NCBI GenBank assembly: GCA_029379385.1
Contig: CM055607.1
Coordinates: 3,720,001-3,784,000 of the forward strand
From: Quillaja saponaria
Taxonomy: Eukaryota > Streptophyta > Magnoliopsida > Fabales > Quillajaceae
Direction: 5' to 3'
Length of the DNA stretch: 64,000 bases
In this document: positions 47,380 to 57,901 of the stretch, in pieces
Layout of the letters: the number at the start of each line of letters is the position of its first letter
How positions within the stretch are numbered: the first letter of the stretch is position 1
The notes under the pieces: model-generated
Seen by the model: the letters and a program-made list of their open reading frames with translations, nothing else
The model's database searches: none
What the model was told of the DNA's origin: nothing
Made by a program: the position numbers and the translations under genes

Positions 47380-48620
47380 TATTCATCATCTCCTAAAAAA
47401 TATATCAGTTAATTTTATTACATTCTGTCTCAAATTAATAATTTCAACTTTATTAAGAACGTAATTTAAAAAAATTAAATCATGAAAGTACCAAAATAAA
47501 AATAAAAAATTGAATCCAAAAAGTCATGAAACAAATAATTCTCCAATGACCATAAAAAATAATATTTAAAGACAAAAAAAGTAAAAACACTTTATTATTC
47601 TATTTAGGTTACTTATATACTTGTGAAGGTTAAACATATTTTTGGGATGCTAAAGTCTCCTGATATTGTCCTTAAGATAACCTCAAATGATTACATATTA
47701 CATGCGATATTTATAATGCAGTTACCTATAACAAAATGCTAACTCATTATCTTTTCTGGCTAATACTCTCGTTTGATCATCTTCCTTTAACCCAAATAGC
47801 TTCCTATTTACTGAGAGTTTGCAAGTGATTTCAGGGATGGCCATGGTGATATCGGAAGTCAAATGGAGACCTATTTTCTCTTTGGAAAGGAGAATGAAAC
47901 TGTGAAATAATGAGGTGTCAAAATCCAGATGTGTAATGGATTGCTGCCACCAAATGTAGAACTCAATTTTTAGGCTATAATAGCTACATTTCCAATGTTG
48001 CATATAGTTCAAACAAGACCAGACGGGTATGCAGAAAACCCAGATATAGACATAGAAACCTCAGATTTCTGGATTGCTTATCACATCTATGTTCTCTGAG
48101 CAAGCGTATACCACGACTAACATCGCAGAAACTACATATCGGCAATACAATACTTCTTCAGTACCAAAACAACCTTCCACTCAGCCTCTTATCATGCAGA
48201 GCAAATATCAACCACACAGTTAATTATTTAATTATTAAGAATAATAATACAAGCTTAGAGCCACAATATATGTCTTCTATAATAACTATATTTGATTCCA
48301 CTGTATTTCACAATAGCTATTGAAAACCATAATGCAGCAATCTGGCACCAGGTAAAACGTATAAATCATTGCCATTTGCCTCCAGGATCTCTTGCTGCCA
48401 ACAATATCAAATCCAGAAACTGACATCCACAAACTAACCACCCAAATTCTAGTAGAGCTGAAATCAATACAGAGAATAGACTTTAAAGGATAAGATTGAA
48501 TGGGAAGAACTAGTGTGGCATAGAAACTGTAAAGTCACCGAATTACAAAGTTCATGACATTCAGATAGAGTGAGTGAATATGCAGACAGAACTTCTATCA
48601 CAGTACAATATTTCATGATC
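47380..48620 (-). other. 3' flank of RING gene
   Basis: AT-rich to about 47700, then mixed composition up to the RING stop codon. About 48000-48620 is probably the 3' UTR of the minus-strand RING gene. No other coding signal. Confidence 0.4.
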
Positions 48621-49427
48621 TCAAGTGATGATTTCTCTGACAAGCCAATCCAAACTAGGATATGCAAAGTACAATATGAGAAATGATGGTAGAGCAAATA
48701 GAATTGTGACAAGTATGTACAGTGCCAAAATGGCTGCACTGGCAGGTATTGCATACAAGACAATCAGAAGAAAGATGACGACCAGTGGGAACTTAGCTGT
48801 CAAATGAACAAAGAAAATCAGTGACTTCCGAAGGGAAGAGTGGATTGTCTCCATACTGAGGTAATTATTGACACGGTCATGAAATTGGTTTGATCCTGAT
48901 GCCTCAGGACGACGAACATATTGTCCTCTCCTAAGGTTGCCATGGCTTAATTGGCTTCCCATGGTTATATTGCCATTAATTGGCCAGACTGGTTGATGAT
49001 CTCCAGGGAAAGCAGAATGAGACTTTACTCTATCACCATTCATGCTCTCAACCATCCAAAGAAGAAAATAATTCTTGCGAGGGAATTTGAGATTTCCACG
49101 GTAAACCAAACGAAAGGATAAGAGATTGCACCATGGGCAGGAGATAAAGAGTGGAAGTTGAATCGGTAGAGTTGGGAATTTCACTACAGCCCATTGCAAG
49201 CCAAAGATGCAATTTTTACAAAGGGTATGGCCACACCATAAAACATATGGAACATTTTCAACAATATTGAAGGATTCCCAGCATATAGGGCATTCCAGTC
49301 CTTCCTCTCTGCTCACAGTGGAGGAAGCCTCATCATCAGAACATTCACATGTGGCTTGAGTTGGCTTTAGAGAATCTTCTTTCAGTTCCACATTTCCAGA
49401 CACACAACTCGATGCAAAATTCCACAT
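48621..49427 (-). CDS. Membrane RING-type (C3HC4) E3 ubiquitin ligase
   Basis: Single-exon coding region of 268 aa. The RING has C46-x2-C49, C65-x-H67-x2-C70-x2-C73 and C97-x2-C100, the C3HC4 pattern, inside LECPICWESFNIVENVPYVL and WCGHTLCKNC. The second half holds a well-conserved SFRLVYRGNLKFPRKN segment. Two hydrophobic segments at about 214-236 and 238-256 should be membrane helices, which leaves the RING on the cytosolic side if both span. The short N-terminus is Ser/Glu/Asp-rich. The start is supported by the family N-terminus MWNFASS and a splice acceptor just upstream. Expected to act as an E3 ligase at an internal membrane; substrate unknown. The family is conserved in plants but I know no established symbol. 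Confidence 0.9.
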   Translation of the reverse strand: MWNFASSCVSGNVELKEDSLKPTQATCECSDDEASSTVSREEGLECPICWESFNIVENVPYVLWCGHTLCKNCIFGLQWAVVKFPTLPIQLPLFISCPWCNLLSFRLVYRGNLKFPRKNYFLLWMVESMNGDRVKSHSAFPGDHQPVWPINGNITMGSQLSHGNLRRGQYVRRPEASGSNQFHDRVNNYLSMETIHSSLRKSLIFFVHLTAKFPLVVIFLLIVLYAIPASAAILALYILVTILFALPSFLILYFAYPSLDWLVREIIT

Positions 49428-49450
49428 TTTGATGCCAATGGTTAAGACAA

Positions 49451-50792
49451 CTAAGGCAAGAGCATCATCTTCTAATACTTGAGTGAGTGAACTTCACAAT
49501 GGGATTGTTTGATGATTGACCATTTAGGTTGTTACGTTGCCAGTAGTGCCAGTGATCATACAAAGGTCATAAAACCTATATTACAAAGAAATGCTACAAA
49601 AATCATGCCACAAAAGTGATAGTAATACATAATCATGGTAACCCATGTGAACAGTCAGAATACATTCTTTAAGCGTCGCCAATCAAGAATCAAACAGAAA
49701 CAAAAACCCAGGAGTGTTGTTGTCTCCATCTGAACTAACCTTTTTCTTTTTTTGCGAGAATGACTTTGAAGGAAGACTAAGAGGGGATACTCAGCATTAA
49801 TTTCATAATTTGATGCTGTATGACTTCCTCATTTCTTTACTGTTTGGATAATAAGGTTATTGTGAAAGATTTATCTTATATACTTTAAATTGGAGCATCT
49901 GAGGGTAACTGCATAGCAAACGTTGTAAGCATTCTAGGGTAACTGCAAAAGTTTTATACTTGAAAACTAGCTCCCCACATACACCTACTATAGTATAAGT
50001 ATAACCTTAGGAATCTCATAAACCTAGAATCAACCAATATATCAGGTTTAAGGGACATGACGAGTGCTTGGTCTTCACAAAAACCATGAATACCGTGCCT
50101 TACAATATCTACTTGTGTACTGAAACGAATCAAATGACATCTGTATACCATAGTTGTATACTTACCAAGGAATCCTTAATGATAAAGGCACAGAGTTTGG
50201 CATCCCATTAATAATTTAACATCCATAGCCAGTCTTCATAAATGCGTAATATGAAGAAAGCATCACTAGACTACATCATTATAAAACTATAATTTTCGTT
50301 AATCAACATAAGGGTAATGCGAAGGAAAATACCAGTCAATTAGGACACAGATTCAAATAGTCTTAATTGAAGCCAGCCTCAAACAATAAAGTCAAAAACA
50401 TTGCAAAAGAACACAATATTTCTGCATTCTAAAACTACCTGCTTAATCAAACCCCAACCACAAACAGCGGGTTCAATTTCAGGTCTACCAAGTCCATTAC
50501 AGAACCCAATTCAGCACTTCTAAAGTTGTAATCATGTCAAAGTTATCTTCAGAAAACATAGTACTATTAATTCTACCATAAAATGGTGTCGAAGCTGATA
50601 AAGGACTCCGAAGTAGAGGGATCAAATTTAATCAATCAAACAATTGAAAAGCAATCTAATTTCAAAGAGAAACCCGAAACCCATATTCATACAAAAATCA
50701 AACCTTTCCGACACAAACTTAGCAAAATCGAGGAATCTTAACCAGAGTATCAGAAAGAAGAGGAAGGTTTGACAGATGGGAGAAGATCTTAC
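49451..50792 (-). other. Predicted 5' leader intron of RING gene
   Basis: On the minus strand, donor ATCG/GTAAGA at 50792 and acceptor TGCCTTAG ending 49451 fit a single leader intron of about 1.34 kb that ends 23 bases before the ATG. The first exon would lie at about 50793-50930. Inferred. Confidence 0.5.
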
Positions 50793-51214
50793 CGATTGTT
50801 CGAAGTAAAAGTGTAACAGAGGGTTGAGAAAACCCTCCTCAATCACCTCTCTCTCTCCCCCCCATTATAGGTGTTCCTCTTCCTCACCGCAAGTTCTGCT
50901 CCGTTCTGCTGAGCCTCATTCTCTAAGCACTGAACGCAGACAGGTTTTTTGTTTATCTGGGTTCCTTTTTTGTCTTACGTGGAACAGATCCAGAGGTATG
51001 GAGCACCATTCGGAAAGTGGCACAGATACTACAGTTTGGGAGTAGCTGAGTAGAGTTTGTGTAGGTAAATATGAAACACGGCCCAACATATACCTTTTCA
51101 AAATAAGTGAAGTCCAAAATAATAAGCCCGACATTTACTTCATCATGGGACTGTTCATCATGGGACTGAGCCCACAAGTAAGGCCCTCCGTAGTTTAGAG
51201 ACTTTTACTTTTTT

Positions 51215-51390
51215 TCAGATACCACTAATATACCTAAATTTTGTAGATGTGAGTCTAATATCGTTAAATGATTTACGACTATCCTTCCTCATAAGTGTTT
51301 TCTTGCAAACTCAAACTCATGACATTGCAAAGCCTCTCAACTATTGAACTCATACATGCTTTACTATTTGAATCATACCTTGTGAGTAGA
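51215..51390 (-). mobile_element. tRNA-derived SINE-like copy 1
   Basis: Read on the minus strand, an A-box-like GAGTTCAATAGTTGAGAGG (from about 51352) is followed by a B-box-like GAGTTTGAGTTTG (around 51318-51306), with spacing typical of tRNA heads. The body continues through CGATATTAGACTCACATCTA into a TATTAGTGGTATCTGAAAAA end near 51215. It aligns over its whole length with the copy at 52925-53078. Confidence 0.55.
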
Positions 51391-52854
51391 CGATTTTATT
51401 TTTTAATATGATGAGATTAGATTATAACCAATAATCTAATTCTAACGTCAGTGTTTGGATATAAATTTTAAAAAATTATAATTAAGTTATTTAAAAAAAA
51501 AAACCAAATCTTCTGATTCTAATAAAAAGAAAAAGTAAGCAAATGATATAAATATATTTTTTTTCATGGTTTCATAATAATCAAATTTTAACCAAATAAA
51601 AAATCATCATTCTCACTAATTTAACAAATGATACCAAATACTCATAATACATCCTTAAAACTTAGCCTACGTTAAATTTGCACCCCAAATGCAAATGAAA
51701 CATATTGAGCAACAAAATTGAAAATTTGGTCCAAATTAGTAACCATGTGGAATGTTTTCCCTTGAGCTCCTAATAAATCAGTTTTTTATTATCAAATTAG
51801 ATGAAACAAATTATTCAGTATCTTTTTTTGATAAATTTAATATAAAAAAAATCAATTAACTATTTTTTATTAATTATTTCATATATTATAATAATTTTAT
51901 CCAATGTTATACACAACTTAAAATTTAATTTTTAAAAAATTAAGTGTTTTATATATACAATTACAAAAATCAGTTTTATCTTTCCTTGTATGAGTGTGTG
52001 ACCTTTCAGCAAACGAAAGGGCAACGAATAGTGAAGTGTTATATATATATATACAAATCAGTTTGTTTGTTTTGAAATAGTTAGTTCAATACAAAATTTG
52101 TATCACATAATTTTATTTTATTTTATTTTATTCAATTTTTTCTTCTCTAATTACTTTTTATTCTTTTTATTCATAAAAAAAATAAAAAATACTTTATTTA
52201 TTTATTTAGCAATCAAGTATATCTGAATTAGTTTACTTACCTATCGACTTATTATTAATAAATGTTATAAATTTCTCGCTTTAGAGAATGTTTTAATTTT
52301 ATGAAGTATTATATATTTTGCTACGTAATTAATAGTGAATAGTTTTTCTAATAACTTGTTGATTAAGTAACTTAAATCAAATTCAACAAATTTTGAGTTT
52401 AAAATAGTTAGAAGTACAAGAAAAAAATTGGGACACCCTTTATGAATGTACTTTTAGTCACTTCTTTTTCACTTATATTACGTTTTAATTACTAGTTCAC
52501 AAACACATAATTGTGTGAAAATAAAGAGAAGAAATCATGGAAGAAGAAAAAGAAAAATATATAGAAATATATGGGTCATAGCTAAGTTTTTGTACAAATT
52601 ATTAATTTATTAATAATGACGTTATAAATGTATTCATAAATGAAAACAAATTAATAGCAACTAGAAAATAGATTTATAGACATAATTGAATCATTTGAGA
52701 CAAGATGAAAATCAATATTATCATTTGAAAATAATTAGTAGAGAGATTTAATTATTTTGATCTATTATTTGTTCCATGCTCAAATCAGTGTACTAACTTT
52801 CAATGTATATCTTGTGTGCTGGCAACTTTTTCAATTGTTCGGAGACAACATAGA

Positions 52855-52895
<41 letters not shown>

Positions 52896-52924
52896 CATGG
52901 ACTATATATATTGAATTAATATTG

Positions 52925-53078
52925 TTTTTATTAGTATCCCCGTATCTTTTAGATACAAGCCTAATATCATTCAAGATTTGTGGTTGTCATTTTTCACAAG
53001 TGTTTCGAACCCTAACATTATAAAATCTCTCAAAAACTGAGTTCAGGCATATATTATCACTTAAATCACATTTTATGA
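52925..53078 (-). mobile_element. tRNA-derived SINE-like copy 2
   Basis: Minus strand: A-box-like TGAACTCAGTTTTTGAGAG (about 53047-53029), then a near-consensus B box GGGTTCGAAAC (about 53013-53003). The body runs ATGATATTAGGCTTGTATCT to a GATACGGGGATACTAATAAAA end. The B box is better preserved than in copy 1. The shared head and shared tail support one SINE family. Confidence 0.6.
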
Positions 53079-53734
53079 ATATATTTTGAATTAATTGATG
53101 ACAACTCATGTGTCCTTGACTCATTGTCTTAATCATTTTAACAATTTTACTTTTGGATGAATGGTAATATTAATAAAACATGAAGTACTAACATATATTA
53201 ATTTTATCCCAAGATAGAAAGATAATTGCATTAAGCACCTATGTAATAAATTTTTGGAAATAATGTGTCTAATTGCAAATTAGTAAGTATTTTGATTAGT
53301 CACAGTTTAGCTCAATTGGCATGATATTACATTTTCAATTTTTTCTCCTTTTTGAAAAAAGTATTTTCTCTTATTTAGAATGGTGAGTTCAAAATAAGCC
53401 TTTTCTTTTATTTGGGATTGTGGGCTCCAACTTTGAACCCATGACGCATAGAGTCTATTTCTATCATAAATTGAATCCTAAATTGGTGTTCTCCGTAGAA
53501 ACATTTGATAAAAAAAAATGATAGACGAAGAAAGAAAAAAAGAATTCCTGGATGAGATGCATGCAGCTACCTCAATAATATAAAGAACCCAAAAAAAAGG
53601 AGCCCGGCTTTGCTCAGTTTGATTTTCAAATGGTGTGCCTTACATAAATGCCACGTGTTTGAAAAAATTAAAAAAAAAAATCCAAATGACACTTTCACCC
53701 TTATAAGTTTTGAGATTATAGCCAGTAGTCAAAC

Positions 53735-54015
53735 CTTAAATAGTAATTGCACTCTTATAAATTTTTAACTTTAGCTCTTATTGTTTCTCACACCGTAAAT
53801 TATAATTTTAACTTTATTATCTTTTACAAGTTAAATGATACTATTACCTTTATTATCTTTCACACATTAAATAACAATTTTACTCTCATTAGTTCTCACA
53901 CTTTAACTGAAAATTTTAACCTTAATATTTCTAACCCATTAAATGATAGTTTTATCCTTATTATTTTTCACATCTTAAATAAAAATTTTACTTTTATTAT
54001 TTCTCATATTTTTAT
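53735..54015 (+). repeat. 36-bp-period degenerate minisatellite
   Basis: About seven to eight diverged copies of a 36-base unit of the form TAAATNATNNTTTTACYTTTATTATTTYTCACAY. Because 36 is a multiple of three, the array is open in one frame and encodes a false 12-residue periodic peptide (SHTLxxNFxLII-like). It is annotated as a repeat, not a gene. Confidence 0.8.
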
Positions 54016-57000
54016 GTAATTGATGAAATTATAAATTGTTGTAATATATTTTGTTTCATGAAAGTTATTGACTATTTTACATTATAGACTTACAGGTATA
54101 TATTGATATATAGTTGTATGTGCTTAACTCTAATTATGAGCATCAGAGACAGCAAATATTTTTTTTATAATTTTTTTATATAATAATCAGCAATTACTCT
54201 TCCCGTATCAGAGACAACAAAATTTTAAAATCTGAAACTTTCAAAATTATGATTTTAATAATTACTCAAATTGTAATTTTATTGAAATAGAACGACGGTT
54301 TCTGCTTTGAGAATTTGAATTTAAATCTTAAAGTTGTACATTCACGACGAATTGTAGTACAAAAAAAACTAGCAGCCTAGCAAGCGGGAAATTTGGATTT
54401 TTATGGAGGAAACACATGTTGTACAAAGAATATACCGTGGTTCAAATTCCCACGATTTTCTTATTATCCAAACAAGTCCTTACCATATCAAAAGTAATAG
54501 TGTGGTCGATCAATATCATGGTATGTCATTCTCATCTATTAGCTAGATTTTACTTACTCCAGACTGACACGCTAAATTTCAATTTTTTCTTGATTAGCTA
54601 GATTACAAAAAATATATTCATTCACGATTTGAATACGATAAATACAAGAATAGATAACAGACATATCAATAAGAAGATACATATACAAAATAATTAACCA
54701 GTTGGTTTTATATTGTACAAAATGTCGAATTCAAACCCGTCCAAATTTTAAAACAAATTGGGCAACGATGTATGTGTTCATGTGAAATTGAAATGCAAGT
54801 ACGCAATTATTGGCCTGAGAAAAAAAAACAATACGTGACAAGGAATCCTTCATAAAATGAACAAACAAGGTGGGGGAGTAAATCACTAAAAAGAACAAGA
54901 CACGTACGAAGCAGAAGAAGAGAGGAAACTTAGTTTGTACTGTTAAGAAAGGTATATCTAACCATTAATTCATGATCGGACTTTGGACGTGGATGACTTG
55001 CTATCATGAGTTTAAAGAATATACTAACCATTAGGGGTTTCCTTGTACATATCATCTAATATTAATTTAAAATTCTTTGTTTAAATATGTTGAAATTCAC
55101 AAGATCAAGTATTTTAACATTGATGAAAAATAGATAAGATTGAGATTTCAAATTTAAAGATCGTGAAATGAACTTTTATTTTACTGATTGGATCGATATT
55201 CATGTAATTTTTTTATATTCATTCACATTGTATTTTTTGTTACTATCATTGAAAAGATATATATATTTATAGCAATTTTATTTAACTCTGTCTAAATTTA
55301 ATTGACATGACTTGCTTATTGATTCAATTAATAAAAAACAACTGAATTTTAAAAGATCCAATTAAGAAAAAAATTTATTCAGAATAGAAAATAATGTCTC
55401 TATACCATTAAAAAAAATCTTTGAATTTTCATGTTGAATATATATATACTAGATATCTGCATATAAGAAAAGGAATCTTGAAATTTGAAACAGTACTATA
55501 GGTATTGTTGATGTATTATCGTATATATATGATTCATAAAATTGATGATGTCCCAAATTTAAGCTAACAAAGAGATTTAGGGTACCCCACTTGAATTTCC
55601 TTTAATTTGGTTATATAAGTTTACAAGCACAGCCTGTAATGGGGTTTTGGATTTTTGTTAATAATAACACTTGCAGACACATTGGTTCGTATGACAACTC
55701 AAGAATCACGAATCTTCCACATGCACACATACTTGCGCAAAGGGAGAACGTACTGATAGATCGAGAACCACATGAGTAGAGGATAGAGATAGAAGAAGAA
55801 AAATAATTGATAGGCATGCAGAGTAACAAATTGGAGCACGTCAATACTACGAATGAAAATGGTTTCCAATTCAATATATATATATATTTCATGATTCATC
55901 TTTGTGTTATTTTCTTTTTCCTTTGGATTGTATAATTTAGGGTTCAATTCTGTTTGAGAATTTGTGAATATTGTTACATTTTTCAATGATAAGAACACTT
56001 ATAATTATAGTAAAACTATTTACTATACGTCTGTAATCATGTGAATAGAAGACTATTCTCTTCAAGAGGTTACATTCATAGCCACAAAATTCTAAATACC
56101 GCATGATATTTGATTAAGACGTGAAGATTTATAACAAATTACTATTAGGTTTTGATTGAATCATATATATGTTTTTCATCCAAATCAAGAATATTTTTTT
56201 TTATATGAAATTTTATATATTTATATAGAGACAGTTTGTACATATATATTAGAATTAAGTTTTTGATCGAAAGCAATCTTGAAATTTCTCTTAGGTTATA
56301 TATGGTTAAACTATCTATATATATATTCAATTTTTTTAAGAAAATAAAAATAAAAAAGAAAGATTGTGACTAATTTCTTTCATTTTGTTTGGAAAGTTAA
56401 AAAAAAAAAGATTGAGAGGAGTGAAAATAAAAGAGAAATTAATGATTGAAATTAACAAATTAATTTATCTCATATTTTTTGGATAGTGATATATGCACTA
56501 TCCAATGTTGATAGATGGACGAAAATAGATAACTATAATAATTTTTATTTTTATCTTTTAGTATATTAATAGTACACTTAACAATATTTATAATATACAT
56601 ATTAATACCTTATTTTATTCATCTCACTCAATTTTGTTTAAAAATCAAAGTACATATTAAGAATGAGAATTATATTTCATGATTTCTGAACAACCAACAA
56701 TTCAATTTTCTCTTAACTATTTTTGAGAGTCCAAAAACACAAAAGACAAAAAAATCTCTTAACATCATCCACATCTCTTTTTTTTATTTATTAATTCCTG
56801 AATAGAAGAAAATAATCTTTTACCTAACATTTTTTTTCTGATATTTATTTATTATTTAAATAATGTTACTACAATGGAATATTTCAAATTCAACAATCTA
56901 GCTCCAAAAATTCACCTAGAACCAAGACATCGAACCTTAAGATATTTCATTTATCTAATTAAGACATCGATGATCACCATTTTATCTATTATTTTTACCG

Positions 57001-57270
57001 CTCACAAAAAGAGCATCAGAAATTAAAGCAATAAAATTGTAATATTAATAAAGTATCAAAACAATAATTAGACACCAAACTTTTAGCGTAAGAAATTTCA
57101 TCAAAAGAAAAAGAAGAAAATAGTACTAGAAAGCAGTTTGGTGGTCCATAAGGTGAAATGGCATGATGAGTATAAGTTAAGCGTAGTACACACAGAACAC
57201 ACCGGACATGGAAGAAAAGTCGAACCCCACCAACGCAATCAAACATTCAATTTATAATTCCATTTTTTCA
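54016..57270. other. AT-rich intergenic region before CNGC2
   Basis: No coding region was recognised. Several short AT microsatellites (for example about 55436-55448, 55875-55890 and 56318-56325). The sequence becomes less AT-rich after about 57100, where the CNGC2 promoter is expected. Confidence 0.5.
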
Positions 57271-57319
57271 AAACCGTGAGCAGTTCCGCTCCGCATATAT
57301 TTCATTGCCACCTTGTCCC

Positions 57320-57342
57320 CTCTCTCTCTCTCTCTCTCTCTC
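57320..57342 (+). repeat. (TC)n microsatellite in CNGC2 promoter/leader
   Basis: About eleven TC units, followed by further CT-rich patches to about 57420. Pyrimidine patches of this kind are common near plant transcription starts. Here it lies about 240 bases before the CNGC2 start codon. Confidence 0.85.
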
Positions 57343-57559
57343 ACTCCTCTCATCTCTTTACATGTGCTCTACCCGACATATCCCCAACCCCACCTCCCCT
57401 AATTCCCTCTCTCTCTCTCACAACGTCCATATATTCCATTACTTTATGCTTCTACCCAAACCTTCTAGCTCTACCTCCTAAGCTTAGCTAGCTAGCAGCA
57501 GTTGCTATATTGTAAATTATTGTGTTACTCTTATACCAGTTTTACTTCTCTCCCCTCCC

Positions 57560-57901
57560 ATGATTCCTCTCTCTTCACCATGCCCAACTTCCTCTTCTCT
57601 CTCCCTAGGTACGATTTATTTCTAATTCATTTTCATTTTTTTTAATTTTTTCTTATTAATTGATTACAATTTCTAATTTGATTGTTTAGTCGGATTGGTA
57701 GACAACTTCGGGGTCAGAATGCACAGATTAATAACGGTGGCGAAGTCGGCAACAGCGACAACGCCACCGTGGAAGACAACCCAATTTCCACTTCCTTCGA
57801 GTGTTACGCTTGTACACAAGGCGGAGTTCCTGTTTTCCACTCTACTAGCTGCGATGGGGACCACCAGCCTCAATGGGAAGCCTCTGCAGGTTCTTCTTTA
57901 A
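57560..57901 (+). promoter_or_regulatory. uORF overlapping CNGC2 start (86 codons after splicing)
   Basis: An ATG at 57560, 20 bases before the CNGC2 ATG and in another frame, opens a reading frame that crosses intron 1 (57609-57689). It stays open inside CNGC2 exon 2 to the TAA at 57899-57901, giving 86 codons. It could reduce translation of CNGC2, provided it lies in the mature mRNA. Confidence 0.45.

Larger units (their letters stand above)
51000..53745. other. AT-rich intergenic region with SINE-like copies
   Basis: Intergenic DNA between the RING promoter and a minisatellite. It carries two related SINE-like copies on the minus strand, an AT dinucleotide tract at about 52859-52890, and a TTTTA repeat near 52108-52130. 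No gene is supported. Confidence 0.5.

Noticed and set aside
53295..53345. TTTAGCTCAATTGGCATGAT, an A-box-like sequence
   Set aside because: No B box within the usual 30-60 bases; the region is otherwise simple AT-rich sequence.
53747..54019. 91-codon ORF on the plus strand
   Set aside because: It is produced by a 36-bp tandem repeat and has periodic low-complexity translation.
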